In this document: positions 34,761-44,666 of the stretch, one piece after another
Layout: each line of letters opens with the position of its first letter
Numbering within the stretch: the stretch's first letter is position 1
DNA from: Gardnerella vaginalis
GTDB lineage: Bacteria > Actinomycetota > Actinomycetes > Actinomycetales > Bifidobacteriaceae
Length of the DNA: 64,000 bases
Assembly (NCBI RefSeq): GCF_040427915.1
Contig: NZ_JBETXJ010000002.1
Coordinates: 620,001-684,000 of the forward strand
Direction of reading: 5' to 3'
Made by a program: the position numbers and the translations under genes
The notes under the pieces: generated by a model
Told to the model about the DNA's origin: nothing
The model's input: only the letters and a program-made list of their open reading frames with translations
Databases searched by the model: none

Positions 34761-35840
34761 CTAGAAGTCCCAATCGTTGTCGTCAGTTTCAACAGACTTG
34801 CCCATAATGTAGCTGGAACCAGAGCCAGAGAAGAAGTCGTGGTTTTCGTCGGCAGCAGGAGAAAGAGCTGCGAGAATTTCTGGACTTACATGAGTTTCTT
34901 CTTCGCTGTACTTAGCAGGGTAGCCAAGGTTCATCAAAGCCTTGTTAGCGTTATAACGCACGAAATCAAAAACGTCATCGTGGAAGTCAAATCCTTCATA
35001 AATCTGACCAGAATACTCAACTTCCAAATCGTACAAAGTATCGAGCAAGTTCATAGTGAACTTTTCAAGATTCTTCTTATCGTTCTCGCTTCTAAGCTCC
35101 AAGCCGCGCTGGAACTTGTAGCCAGAATAGTAGCCGTGAATTGCCTTATCACGCAAAATCAAGCGAATCATATCGGCAGTGTTCATCATCTTACCGCGAG
35201 AAGCAAAGTAAAGCGGAAGATAGAAGCCCGCGTAAAGAAGCAGCGAAGAAAGCATAGTTGCAGCAATCTTGCGCTTAAGCGGATCTTCGCTCTCGTACTC
35301 GCAAAGCACGGTGGTAACACGCTGCTGCAAAACGTCGTTGCCAACAGCCCAACGGTAAGCTTCGTCAATTTCTTCGCTAGAGCAAAGAGTAGAGAAAATA
35401 GAGGAGTAGGAGCGAGCGTGAATCGACTGCATAAAAGCAATATTCGTGTAAATAGCCTGCTCGTGCTCAGTGCGAGCGTGCTCAATCTGGCAAAGCTCAC
35501 CAATAGTTGCCTGGCTGGTATCAAGCAAAGTCAAGCCTGTAAAAACGCGAGTAGTAGTCTTGCGCTCAAGGTCGGTGAGGGAACGCCAAGAAGGAATATC
35601 GTTGCTCAGCGGAACCTTTTCTGGAAGCCAGAAGTTAGCAATAAGACGATTCCAAACGTCCAAATCCTTGTCGTCAACAATATTATTCCAATTAACTGGG
35701 CGCACGCGCGAACCGTGATGGTAGCGGTACTGAGCTGGAGTGATGGAAGCTGCCATCATAGCGTCATCTGCGATTACGCGATTCGTGCCGAAAGGCTTAT
35801 CGAGGCTACTTCTAAGCTCGGTTGGGCTGAGTTCTGTCAT
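34761..35840 (-). CDS. nrdF: Class Ib ribonucleotide reductase, beta subunit
   Basis: Radical-generating R2 subunit, 359 residues. Ferritin-like metal-site helices are visible: EHARTEHEQAIYTNIAFMQSIHARSYS and DKAIHGYYSGYKFQRG, which carry the Glu/His ligands of the dimetal centre. The C-terminal DNDWDF tail is the docking peptide for NrdE. RBS CAGGAG precedes the ATG at 35840. Last gene of the minus-strand nrdHIEF operon; class Ib enzymes use a Mn-tyrosyl radical activated with NrdI. Confidence 0.96.
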   Translation of the reverse strand: MTELSPTELRSSLDKPFGTNRVIADDAMMAASITPAQYRYHHGSRVRPVNWNNIVDDKDLDVWNRLIANFWLPEKVPLSNDIPSWRSLTDLERKTTTRVFTGLTLLDTSQATIGELCQIEHARTEHEQAIYTNIAFMQSIHARSYSSIFSTLCSSEEIDEAYRWAVGNDVLQQRVTTVLCEYESEDPLKRKIAATMLSSLLLYAGFYLPLYFASRGKMMNTADMIRLILRDKAIHGYYSGYKFQRGLELRSENDKKNLEKFTMNLLDTLYDLEVEYSGQIYEGFDFHDDVFDFVRYNANKALMNLGYPAKYSEEETHVSPEILAALSPAADENHDFFSGSGSSYIMGKSVETDDNDWDF

Positions 35841-35923
35841 AATTACTCCTGATTTTGTGTTTACGTTTTTATAAAATTTTTAAGTTTTTGATTTGGCGTT
35901 CGAAAGATTTGCAACCATAAGGT

Positions 35924-38146
35924 TTACAGCGTGCAGCTTACGCAACCCTCGATTTCCGTACCTTCCAAAGCCTTCTGGCGAATACGAATGTAGTAAAGAG
36001 TTTTAATTCCCTTACGCCATGCGTAAATCTGAGCCTTGTTCAAATCGCGAGTAGTAGTAGTGTCTGGGAAGAACAAAGTAAGTGACAATCCTTGATCCAC
36101 ATGCTGCGTTGCTTCAGCGTAAGTATCAATAATCGCCTTCCAGCCAATCTCGTATGCATCCTTAAAGTACTGCATATTGTCGTTCGTCATGTATGCAGCA
36201 GGGTAGTAGACGCGACCAACTTTGCCCTCTTTGCGAATCTCAATGCGAGAAGCAATCGGGTGAATCGAACTCGTGGAATGGTTGATGTACGAGATTGAGC
36301 CAGTTGGAGGAACAGCTTGCAAATACTCGTTGTAAATGCCATCGCTCAAAATCTCATCGCGCAAAGTCGCCCAGTCGTTTGCGTTTGGAATTGCAACGTT
36401 AAAACGAGCAAACAAATCGCGAACCTTTTGAGTTCTAGGCTCAAGCGAGCGGCTGCCATCTGTGTACTTATCGAAGTAGTTTCCTTGGCCTGCAGGCTTA
36501 GCGTAAGCGCTCGTCTTAAAGCTTGCAAAAGCGTGGCCGCGCTCTACAGCCAAAGCGTGAGAAGCCTTATAAGCGTGGTAGGCAACCGTCATAAAGTACA
36601 TGTCTGTAAAGTCAAGAGCTTCTTCGCTTCCGTACTGCATGTGTTCGCGAGCAAGGAAACCGTGCAAATTCATTTGACCCAAGCCAATAGCGTGTCCTTC
36701 CGCGTTTCCGCGACGAATCGAAGGCACAGAATCAATCGAAGTGTGCTCGGAGACAGAAGTGAGCGCACGCACAGCCAAATCAACGCTTGCGCCTAAGTCA
36801 CCATCCATCGCCTTAGCAATATTAAGAGAGCCAAGATTGCAAGAAATATCGCGGCCAACGTGACTATAAGACAAGTCGGCGTTATAAGTGCTTGCTTCTT
36901 GAGTTTGCAAAATCTCTGAGCACAAGTTGCTCATAGTAATGCGGCCCTCAATAGGATTCGTGCGATTAACAGTATCCTCAAACAAAATGTAAGGGTAGCC
37001 AGACTCAAACTGAATTTCCGCAAGAGTCATAAAGAATTCGCGAGCATCAATGTACTTCTTGTGAATACGAGGATTTGCAATCATCTCATCGTAATGCTCG
37101 GTAACAGAAATGTCTGCAAACGGCTTGCCATATTCGCGCTCAACGTCGTAAGGGCTAAACAAAGCCATCTTTTCCTTACGCTTAGCAAGCTCAAAAGTAA
37201 TATCTGGAATCACAACACCCAAAGAAAGCGACTTAATACGAATCTTCTCGTCCGCGTTCTCGCGCTTAGTGTCAAGGAAACGCATAATATCTGGGTGGTG
37301 AGCGCTAATATACACGGCACCAGCGCCCTGACGAGCGCCAAGCTGATTAGCGTAAGAGAATGAATCTTCCAAAAGCTTCATAACAGGCACAACGCCACTC
37401 GACTGATTTTCGATGCGCTTAATAGGAGCGCCAAGTTCGCGCAAATTCGTAAGCAGAAGAGCCACGCCGCCGCCTCGCTTAGAAAGTTGCAAAGCAGAGT
37501 TAATTCCGCGCGCAATAGATTCCATGTTGTCTTCCAAACGAACAAGGAAGCAGCTCACAGCCTCTCCGCGCTGAGCTTTACCAAGATTCAAGAACGTTGG
37601 GGTTGCCGGCTGGAAGCGGCCTGCAAGCATCTCGTCTAAATAATTGAGCGCTGCTTTTTCATCGCCGTCTGCGAGTTCCAAAGCGACTGCAGCTGCGCGC
37701 TGAGCGAAGTTTTCCAAATACCGCTTGCCATCAAAAGTCTTCAAAGCGTAAGAAGTGTAGAACTTAAAAGCGCCCAAGAATGTGCCAAAAGTGTGGTGAG
37801 CGGCTTCTGCGTGCTCATAGAACTTATCTAGAAACTCGTCGCTATATTTGTGGAAAACGTTGCCGTTGTAGTAATAGTTGTCAATTAAATAATTCAAGCG
37901 CTCGCGAGTTGAATCAAACTTCATGCTGTGCTCTTGCACGTAACCCGAAACGTAAAGCTTCTCTGCTTCCTGATCTTTATCAAACTGAATGCCTTTTTCT
38001 GGGTCGAAAAGACCGAGCATAGCGTTAAGAACGTGGTAGTCGCGGCTGTTGCGAATGCGTTCTGCTGTGCTGCTAGCAATGCTGGCGTCGTCAGTGTGAT
38101 CAAGATTAAGCGAAGTAGATTCGCTCATCGGATCCGTGCTATTCAT
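35924..38146 (-). CDS. nrdE: Class Ib ribonucleotide reductase, alpha subunit
   Basis: Catalytic R1 subunit, 740 residues, reduces ribonucleoside diphosphates. Typical segments are [19 protein letters not shown] with the active-site region AVSCFL, the [17 protein letters not shown] loop and NLCSEILQ. The C-terminal CVSCTL gives the redox-active CxxC pair that is recharged by NrdH. RBS AAGGA precedes the ATG at 38146. Confidence 0.97.
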   Translation of the reverse strand: MNSTDPMSESTSLNLDHTDDASIASSTAERIRNSRDYHVLNAMLGLFDPEKGIQFDKDQEAEKLYVSGYVQEHSMKFDSTRERLNYLIDNYYYNGNVFHKYSDEFLDKFYEHAEAAHHTFGTFLGAFKFYTSYALKTFDGKRYLENFAQRAAAVALELADGDEKAALNYLDEMLAGRFQPATPTFLNLGKAQRGEAVSCFLVRLEDNMESIARGINSALQLSKRGGGVALLLTNLRELGAPIKRIENQSSGVVPVMKLLEDSFSYANQLGARQGAGAVYISAHHPDIMRFLDTKRENADEKIRIKSLSLGVVIPDITFELAKRKEKMALFSPYDVEREYGKPFADISVTEHYDEMIANPRIHKKYIDAREFFMTLAEIQFESGYPYILFEDTVNRTNPIEGRITMSNLCSEILQTQEASTYNADLSYSHVGRDISCNLGSLNIAKAMDGDLGASVDLAVRALTSVSEHTSIDSVPSIRRGNAEGHAIGLGQMNLHGFLAREHMQYGSEEALDFTDMYFMTVAYHAYKASHALAVERGHAFASFKTSAYAKPAGQGNYFDKYTDGSRSLEPRTQKVRDLFARFNVAIPNANDWATLRDEILSDGIYNEYLQAVPPTGSISYINHSTSSIHPIASRIEIRKEGKVGRVYYPAAYMTNDNMQYFKDAYEIGWKAIIDTYAEATQHVDQGLSLTLFFPDTTTTRDLNKAQIYAWRKGIKTLYYIRIRQKALEGTEIEGCVSCTL

Positions 38147-38224
38147 GGGTTTTATTCCTTTCCTTGTGCGTTGTTTTTGCTTTTCAAACGCTGGTTGATT
38201 TTATTTGTCTTTGTTTGTTTATCT

Positions 38225-38719
38225 TTATTTATCTGCTTCTTTTAATTGCCTTAAAAATCTTGGTATTCCCTGCGCTACTTTTTCAATATCTTCTTGAGTT
38301 CCCGTGAGCTCAAACGAATACATATTTGGAATTGCGCATTTTCCTGCAATTTGACCGCCTGCAGCGCAATATGCGTCACCAAAATTCGTATTTCCAGAAG
38401 ATATTACGCCGCGAATAAACGAACGATTTTCGCGATTGTTTAAGAATTTGCGCACTTGAATCGGTATCGCTTTCTTAATGTTTCCACCGCCGTAAGTTGG
38501 AACAATCAAAACATATGGTTCGCGAACGTGCAATTCTGGCTCTTTTGGACGAAGCGGTATGCGATACACGTTCACATTATTGCTTGGAAAGTCGCAATTT
38601 TTCACGAATCGTAGTGTGTTTTCGGAGACGGAAGAAAAATAGACTACAGCTCCGATTGATTCGCCTTGCGCGCGCGCTTCTGGCTCGCTTGGTTGTGACA
38701 TATTTTCTTGATCACACAT
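38225..38719 (-). CDS. nrdI: Flavodoxin-like ribonucleotide reductase activator
   Basis: A 164-residue FMN protein that supplies oxidant for the NrdF manganese site. Recognisable are the flavin loop VYFSSVSENTLRFV, VPTYGGG and the GVISSGNTNFGDAYCAAG region. About 20 extra N-terminal residues precede the fold, so a later start is possible. Lies between nrdH and nrdE. Confidence 0.94.
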   Translation of the reverse strand: MCDQENMSQPSEPEARAQGESIGAVVYFSSVSENTLRFVKNCDFPSNNVNVYRIPLRPKEPELHVREPYVLIVPTYGGGNIKKAIPIQVRKFLNNRENRSFIRGVISSGNTNFGDAYCAAGGQIAGKCAIPNMYSFELTGTQEDIEKVAQGIPRFLRQLKEADK

Positions 38720-38771
38720 TTTTATGCTTCTTAATTGCTTTAATTGCTTTGATTGTTGATTGTTGGTTGCT

Positions 38772-39029
38772 TTAATTGTTTTCGTTTAGATTTTCGTCTT
38801 CTAGTTGACTTGCGATTTGCGCAATCAGGTCTGGACGGTATCCGCTCCAAGACGAATCTGGTGTAATCACAACTGGCGCCCGACGGTATCCTGCTGCGCG
38901 CAACTGGTCTAAAGTAGAAGGGCTTTGAGTTAAGTCTACTGTTTCAAAATTCACGCCGAGCTTAGTGAATTGACGCTTTGTGGCATCGCACTGTGGGCAA
39001 TGTGGCTTGGTGAAAACTGTAATAGTCAC
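38772..39029 (-). CDS. nrdH: Glutaredoxin-like electron donor NrdH
   Basis: An 85-residue thioredoxin-fold protein that reduces NrdE. The active site is CPQC at the start of the fold (TVFTKPHCPQCDATKRQF), and the C-terminal SGYRPD matches the NrdH signature. Start is GTG at 39029 behind GAAGGGAGA. First gene of the operon. Confidence 0.95.
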   Translation of the reverse strand: MTITVFTKPHCPQCDATKRQFTKLGVNFETVDLTQSPSTLDQLRAAGYRRAPVVITPDSSWSGYRPDLIAQIASQLEDENLNENN

Positions 39030-39126
39030 GGTTCGTCTCCCTTCGTTATGTGGTGTTTAAGTTTTTTGCTTGATAATTATTTAAGTTTGTGCTTTTTAGC
39101 ACGATTTAATAGTTTACTATCAGTTA

Positions 39127-39174
39127 ACACTATTTATAGTGGTGTGTTGTATAGCTAATCACTATATTTAGTGT
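39127..39174 (-). promoter_or_regulatory. Tandem NrdR boxes upstream of nrdHIEF
   Basis: Two 16-bp palindromic boxes, ACACTATTTATAGTGG (39127-39142) and TCACTATATTTAGTGT (39159-39174), match the NrdR consensus (ACACwATATmTwGTGT). Their starts are 32 bp apart, three helical turns, as known for NrdR. They lie about 100 bp upstream of the nrdH start. NrdR represses ribonucleotide reductase genes. Confidence 0.85.
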
Positions 39175-39444
39175 GTCCAAATTTTTGCGATTGCGCGTGT
39201 CTGTAAGATTTAAGCGGCATCTAAGACTTTTTAAATAGGTTTGAATAAAAGTAAAAATGTAATCTTTATCACAAAATCGCGATTCTTGTGTGATCTTTAA
39301 ACATGTGCTTTATCTTGTGCATATAGGTCGATAAACTTAAAAAAGTGTGTTTTGATTGGTTAAGTGTTAAAGATAAAACAATCATAAAATAATAAAACGG
39401 TTATAAATATTACTGTTATAAATATTAAAAGATAGAGGTGCAAA
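39175..39444. other. Divergent intergenic region between nrdH and gnd
   Basis: A+T-rich; must hold the gnd promoter but no clear -35/-10 pair can be defended. No gene seen. Ends with the gnd RBS AGAGG. Confidence 0.4.
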
Positions 39445-40905
39445 ATGGCGGAAACTCAAGCTAGAGCAAATATTGGTGTTGTTGGCTTGGCTGCAATGGG
39501 ATCGAATTTAGCGCGAAATCTTGCGCATCACGGCAATACAGTTGCTGTTTATAATCGTCATTATTCGCGCACTGAAACTTTGATGAATGAGCATGGCAGT
39601 GAAGGTGCTTTTGTGCCTGCTAAAACTGTTGAAGAATTTGTGGCTTCGCTTAAGCGTCCACGCACAGCAATCATTATGGTAAAAGCTGGTGCTCCTACAG
39701 ATGCTGTTATTGAAGAACTTGCGAACGCTATGGAGCCGGGAGATATTATCGTTGACGGCGGAAACTCCTACTTTGAAGACACGATTCGCAGAGAGCGTAA
39801 TATTCGCGCGCGCGGACTTCATTATGTTGGTTGCGGTGTTTCTGGTGGCGAAGAAGGAGCTTTGCGCGGCCCTTCGATGATGCCAGGTGGCACGGAGGAA
39901 TCTTGGAAGACTCTTGGTCCTATCTTAAAGTCGATTGCGGCTGTTGCAGAAGGTGAGCCTTGCGTAACTCATATCGGCACCGATGGTGCTGGCCACTTTG
40001 TGAAGATGGTTCACAATGGCATCGAGTACTCGGATATGCAGCTTATTGCAGAAAGCTATGATTTAATGCTTCGCGGTTTGGGAATGAAGTCCGACGAAAT
40101 TGCGGACGTGTTCAGCGAGTGGAACAAGGGCGAGCTTGATTCTTATTTGATTGAGATTACGGCTGATGTTTTGCGTCAGAAAGACGCTAAGACTGGTAAG
40201 CCTTTGGTTGAAATGATGGTGGATCACGCTGGTATGAAGGGCACTGGTACTTGGACTGTGCAATCTGCGCTTTCGCTTGGAATCCCTGTAACTGGTATTG
40301 CGGAAGCTGTGTTTGCTCGCGGACTTTCAAGCCAGGTTGCTTTGCGAGAAGCTGCAGAAAACCAAGGTTTGACTGGTCCAGATATGCATTTTGATTTGAA
40401 CGATGCTGAGCGCGAGGCATTTATTGAGGATATTCGCCAAGCTTTGTACGCTTCTAAGATTGTTTCTTATGCTCAGGGCTTCGATGAGATTGCAGCCGCG
40501 GCTATTGAACATGATTGGAAGATTGACCAGGCTGCTGTTGCTCGCATTTGGCGCGGCGGATGCATTATTCGTGCTCAGTTCTTGAATCGCGTTTCCGAGG
40601 CTTTTGAGTCCGGTGAGGCAAGCGTTTCTCTGCTTTTTGCTCCTTACTTTAAGGATGCTATTGAAAAGTCTCAGGCTGCTTGGCGTCGTGTTATTGCGCG
40701 CGCAGTGGAGCACGGTGTGCCTGTTCCAGCGTTCTCCAGCTTGCTTGCATACTACGATGGCTTGCGTTCTAAGCGTTTGCCAGCTTCGCTTATTCAAGCT
40801 CAGCGCGATTTCTTCGGTGCGCACACTTACGGTCGCATCGACGAGCCAGGAGTATTCCACACTTTGTGGGCAGATGCTAATCGTCCAGAAGTAAAGCAAG
40901 ACTAA
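39445..40905 (+). CDS. gnd: 6-phosphogluconate dehydrogenase, decarboxylating
   Basis: A 486-residue enzyme converting 6-phosphogluconate and NADP+ to ribulose 5-phosphate, CO2 and NADPH. The Rossmann motif is GLAAMGSNLARNLA near the N-terminus; the substrate segments VGCGVSGGEEGA, GAGHFVKMVHNGIEYSDMQ and the C-terminal GAHTYGRID are diagnostic. Length is normal. Lies convergent to pgl; the two together with zwf form the oxidative pentose phosphate branch. Confidence 0.97.
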   Translation: MAETQARANIGVVGLAAMGSNLARNLAHHGNTVAVYNRHYSRTETLMNEHGSEGAFVPAKTVEEFVASLKRPRTAIIMVKAGAPTDAVIEELANAMEPGDIIVDGGNSYFEDTIRRERNIRARGLHYVGCGVSGGEEGALRGPSMMPGGTEESWKTLGPILKSIAAVAEGEPCVTHIGTDGAGHFVKMVHNGIEYSDMQLIAESYDLMLRGLGMKSDEIADVFSEWNKGELDSYLIEITADVLRQKDAKTGKPLVEMMVDHAGMKGTGTWTVQSALSLGIPVTGIAEAVFARGLSSQVALREAAENQGLTGPDMHFDLNDAEREAFIEDIRQALYASKIVSYAQGFDEIAAAAIEHDWKIDQAAVARIWRGGCIIRAQFLNRVSEAFESGEASVSLLFAPYFKDAIEKSQAAWRRVIARAVEHGVPVPAFSSLLAYYDGLRSKRLPASLIQAQRDFFGAHTYGRIDEPGVFHTLWADANRPEVKQD

Positions 40906-40926
40906 AACAAATAATATTTAGAGATA

Positions 40927-40979
40927 ACAGACCTTTGCATTATTATGCAGAGGTCTGTACTCTATTCTGATCTTTTTTA
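40927..40979 (+). terminator. Terminator of gnd
   Basis: ACAGACCTTTGCAT (40927-40940) and ATGCAGAGGTCTGT (40945-40958) pair with one mismatch; T-rich sequence follows after a short gap. Confidence 0.6.
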
Positions 40980-41055
40980 GCATATTTTATTGCTGAATTT
41001 TACTAATATTCTTAAATTGATTGATTTCTTTGATATTTCAATGGTTTTATAAAGA

Positions 41056-41138
41056 TTTTCGCAAATGCGCCATGTTTTTAGGGGCTGTTTTTCGCAAATG
41101 CGCCATGTTTTGAACATGCTATTTTCGCATTTGCGCCA
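41056..41138. repeat. Short repeat cluster TTTTCGCAAATGCGCCATG
   Basis: Direct copies at 41056-41079 and 41088-41111; a third at 41121-41138 keeps the flanks but has the core flipped (CGCATTTGCGCCA). It lies between convergent gnd and pgl. The arrangement resembles the cluster at 12901-13010. Confidence 0.6.
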
Positions 41139-41184
41139 ACTTATGTAGCGCATTTAATTTTTGACTTGCTGAATATTATGCAGA

Positions 41185-42006
41185 TTACTGAATTGCGGCG
41201 TGCAAAGTTTCTGCAGTGGTTAGCCATGCGATTTCTTCCGTGCCGTTGGCAAAAGACGCAGGATAATCTGGGTTATTATCCGAAGAAAGCGCGTTCATTA
41301 AAGCTTTTCCTTTTTTCTCGCCAGCCGTTAAGAACCAAGTGCGGCGGCTATGAGCCAGCACGGGTGCGCTAAGAGTTAATCTCATTGGCGGCTGCTTAGG
41401 GGAGTGATTTACGCCTAGAACTATGCGCTCGCGATTATGAATCTGTGGTAATCCTGGGAAAAGTGAAGCCATATGTGCGTCTGGTCCCATTCCAAGAATT
41501 GCCAAGTCAAACACTGGCTCTTTGCCTAGTAAGCCTATAATTTCTTCTTCGTAATCGCGTGCTGCTGCGTCTAAAATCGCATTGTTTTCAGCATCGCCAG
41601 CATTCGCCACTTCTTGCGCATTGCGATCATCTGCAGGCATTTCGTGAATATGAGACTCCTGCAAAACTTTGTGATCGCTAAGCATGTTAAGAAGTAGCTC
41701 GCGAGCCTTGAGCGCATTGCGATCTTCGCTGTTATAAGCTACAAAACGTTCATCTGCCCACCAAATATGAACATTGGACCAGTTGATTGCTGGAAGCAAT
41801 GGGTTGCTAGCTAACATTTGAAACATGCGAATAGAATCTGTTCCACCTGTTAGCAAAAGATGGAATGGCTTATTAAGATTTTCAACATTGTTTTGCCATT
41901 GCATAATCAAAGTCACAAGTTTTTGCGCAGCAACAGCAGCTAGAATATCTTGATTATCGTAGCCGTACACTGTTGCGTTGTGTGCAAATCTAAAATCTTC
42001 AGCCAT
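41185..42006 (-). CDS. pgl: 6-phosphogluconolactonase
   Basis: A 273-residue enzyme of the DevB/SOL type that hydrolyses 6-phosphogluconolactone. Motifs: LLLTGGTDSIRMFQ (phosphate loop), WWADERFV and LGMGPDAHMASLFPG, all family hallmarks. RBS AAAGGA precedes the ATG at 42006. Follows opcA by 33 bp in the minus-strand run zwf-opcA-pgl. Confidence 0.95.
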   Translation of the reverse strand: MAEDFRFAHNATVYGYDNQDILAAVAAQKLVTLIMQWQNNVENLNKPFHLLLTGGTDSIRMFQMLASNPLLPAINWSNVHIWWADERFVAYNSEDRNALKARELLLNMLSDHKVLQESHIHEMPADDRNAQEVANAGDAENNAILDAAARDYEEEIIGLLGKEPVFDLAILGMGPDAHMASLFPGLPQIHNRERIVLGVNHSPKQPPMRLTLSAPVLAHSRRTWFLTAGEKKGKALMNALSSDNNPDYPASFANGTEEIAWLTTAETLHAAIQ

Positions 42007-42039
42007 AATGAATCCTTTTATTATTTTTTACCCGTTGTA

Positions 42040-42993
42040 TTAAAGTTCGTTATCTTGCATTGTGCAACAATCTGCGTGAACAAGTTGAGCATAGATCTCG
42101 TCTGGATCGATTCTACGCAACTCCTCACTCAAGCAATCTTCTAAAGATCTAATTGGCATTGCAATTGGCTGTGTTGCTTGTCCTGGAAGACTTATCATTG
42201 CTTGTTCTTCCCCAGAAGGACGAGTCAAAGAAAGCACGCCATCTTGTCTTTTAAGACTTACTTCCGTAATTGCATGCGCGCTCGAATCCTCAACAATTTC
42301 AACAGGAACATTAAGCGATATTTTTAGCCATTGTGCGAGCAAATGCATCGGAACATAATGCTTTGGACCGCTAACCTTAGCGCTAATAACAGGTAAATGC
42401 GGAGGCTGGTCAAGCATAGAAGCTAGCATTGCACGCCAAGGAGTGAGACGAGTCCAAGAAAGATCAACATCTTTAGAAGACCAATTTTTGCGCAAATTTT
42501 TCACAGTTTCAAGAGTGTTGTCCGCATTTTGAGCATCAGTGATTCTGCTACTTGCCATAGCTCCAAGTAAGTCCTTAGCAGGATTTTCTGGTGCATTTGT
42601 AGGCCACCACGCAACAATTGGCGCATCTGGGACAAGCAGAGGAATAACAAGCGTATCTGGATGTCGAACTAAGCCATTATGAGGGTAGAGAATAATGATT
42701 TCCCCAGCTCCAGCATCTGCACCAAAACGCACTTGCGCGTCTAAGTTTGGCATTTCTTCGCTTTGTGAATCTGCTGTATTGACTTGTGATTCTCGAACAA
42801 TGGCAATAACTCGGCAAGGATGCTCTCGACTAGCCGAATTTGCTGCTCCCAGTGCATTTTCCAAATCGTTAAGAGTGGTGTCAATAAGAAGAGTGAGCAC
42901 GCGTCCAGTTGCAGATTCTCCACGCTCTTCGTGAAGCTCGTCGATTTTTGCAGAGATTTTGCTTGTATTAGTATCAGGAAGATTAATAATCAT
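42040..42993 (-). CDS. opcA: Glucose-6-phosphate dehydrogenase assembly protein OpcA
   Basis: A 317-residue protein of the OpcA family, which promotes assembly or activity of glucose-6-phosphate dehydrogenase in cyanobacteria and actinobacteria. Typical segments are RVLTLLIDTT, REHPCRVIAIV and VIPLLVPDAPIVAWWP. The ATG at 42993 overlaps the zwf stop (ATGA) and follows GGAGG; a longer start overlapping zwf is rejected. Confidence 0.93.
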   Translation of the reverse strand: MIINLPDTNTSKISAKIDELHEERGESATGRVLTLLIDTTLNDLENALGAANSASREHPCRVIAIVRESQVNTADSQSEEMPNLDAQVRFGADAGAGEIIILYPHNGLVRHPDTLVIPLLVPDAPIVAWWPTNAPENPAKDLLGAMASSRITDAQNADNTLETVKNLRKNWSSKDVDLSWTRLTPWRAMLASMLDQPPHLPVISAKVSGPKHYVPMHLLAQWLKISLNVPVEIVEDSSAHAITEVSLKRQDGVLSLTRPSGEEQAMISLPGQATQPIAMPIRSLEDCLSEELRRIDPDEIYAQLVHADCCTMQDNEL

Positions 42994-44579
42994 GGCAGCC
43001 TCCAATGGCGATTATCGCGAGCAAGCATAGCGTCAGCTTCTGCTGGACCCCACGTTCCAGCACGGTATGGCTGAGGTTGTGTGCCAAGCGAACTCCAAAA
43101 ATCTTCAATAGGATCTAAAATTTTCCAGCTTAAATCAACTTCTTGTGTAGTTGGGAAAAGCGGTGGCTCGCCAAGTAAAACGTCTAGAATAAGGCGCTCG
43201 TAGGCTTCTGGAGAGTTCTCTGTAAAAGATCTTCCATAACTAAAGTCCATAGAAACATCGCGAACTTCCATAGATGTTCCGCCTGGCACTTTTGCCCCAA
43301 ACCGCATTGTCACGCCTTCATCTGGCTGCACGCGAATCACAATCGCATTACTACCAAGTTCACGCACAGCAGTGGACTCAAAAGGCAAGTGTGGAGCGCG
43401 CTTAAAAATCACGGCAATCTCTGTAACGCGCTTGCCTAAGCGCTTGCCCGTTCGCAAGTAGAATGGCACTCCAGCCCAGCGACGAGTATCTACATCTAAA
43501 CGCACGGCAGCGTATGTTTCCGTAGTGCTTTTAGGATCTATGCCTTGCTCTTGTAAATATCCAATAGCCTTATACGATCCTTGCCATCCTTCTGCGTATT
43601 GTCCTCGCGCAGTATTAGAAGCCAAGTTTTGAGGTAGTCGGATTGCGGATAAAACTTTCGTTTTTTCAGCCGTCAAGTCGCTAGCACTAAAACTCACTGG
43701 TTCTTCCATAGCAGTAAGAGCCATTAGTTGCAGCAGATGATTTTGAATAACATCTCTGGCTGCTCCAATTCCATCATAATATCCAGCTCTTCCGCCTATT
43801 CCAATGTCTTCTGCCATAGTGATTTGCACGTGATCAACATAATTAGCGTTCCAAATTGGCTCATACATTGCATTTGCAAAACGAAAAGCTAGCAAATTTT
43901 GCACAGTTTCTTTGCCTAAATAGTGGTCTATGCGGAATACAGAATTAGGGTCAAAAACTTCGGAAACTACGCGATCCAACTCTTGAGCGCTTGCTAAATC
44001 GTGGCCAAATGGTTTTTCGATTATCACTCGTCTCCATGCGTTTTCGGAGGAGTGCGAAAGCCCCGATGCTGCTAACTGCTGTGCCACAACAGGGAAGCTA
44101 GAAGGTGGAACTGACATGTAAAACGCGTGATTTCCGCGAGTTCCGCGATCTCTGTCTAGCTCGCTTACTGTTTTGCTTAAGCGTTCAAATGCGCTTGCGT
44201 CGTCGAATGTTCCGCGAACAAAACGTATGCCTTTAGCAAGGTTAATCCATGTTGATTCACGAAATGGTGTGCGGCAATGTTGTTGAATATTTTCACGCAC
44301 AAAGTTTACAAAATGTTCATCCGTCCAGTCGCGTCTTGCGAAGCCAGTTAAGCCAAATCCAGGTGGCAAAAGCCCTCGATTTGCTAAATCGTATACGGCT
44401 GGCATCAGTTTTTTGCGCGCTAAATCGCCAGTAATTCCGAAGATTACTAAACTGCATGGTCCTGCAATACGAGCCAAACGTAAGTCTCGTGGATCGCGTA
44501 GCGGATTTTTCCAAGCTGTGGTTTCTTCGCTATGTCCAGTCGAGCATATTGTGGTTCTTAATTCAGTCATGTATACCAT
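42990..44579 (-). CDS. zwf: Glucose-6-phosphate 1-dehydrogenase
   Basis: A 529-residue enzyme making 6-phosphogluconolactone and NADPH. The Rossmann motif is VIFGITGDLARKKLMPA (GxxGDLA); the active-site peptide FRIDHYLGKETVQNL contains the catalytic His/Lys. Two ATGs, 44579 and 44570, lack a clear RBS; the longer is listed, and the shorter is equally possible. First of the zwf-opcA-pgl run. Confidence 0.97.
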   Translation of the reverse strand: MVYMTELRTTICSTGHSEETTAWKNPLRDPRDLRLARIAGPCSLVIFGITGDLARKKLMPAVYDLANRGLLPPGFGLTGFARRDWTDEHFVNFVRENIQQHCRTPFRESTWINLAKGIRFVRGTFDDASAFERLSKTVSELDRDRGTRGNHAFYMSVPPSSFPVVAQQLAASGLSHSSENAWRRVIIEKPFGHDLASAQELDRVVSEVFDPNSVFRIDHYLGKETVQNLLAFRFANAMYEPIWNANYVDHVQITMAEDIGIGGRAGYYDGIGAARDVIQNHLLQLMALTAMEEPVSFSASDLTAEKTKVLSAIRLPQNLASNTARGQYAEGWQGSYKAIGYLQEQGIDPKSTTETYAAVRLDVDTRRWAGVPFYLRTGKRLGKRVTEIAVIFKRAPHLPFESTAVRELGSNAIVIRVQPDEGVTMRFGAKVPGGTSMEVRDVSMDFSYGRSFTENSPEAYERLILDVLLGEPPLFPTTQEVDLSWKILDPIEDFWSSLGTQPQPYRAGTWGPAEADAMLARDNRHWRLP

Positions 44580-44666
44580 CGTAATGTTTCGACTTGATTT
44601 GCTGCTCAGGACTTACCAGGATTTGCGCATGTCTTACAAGGATTCTCACTAGGATTTACCGGTAAA

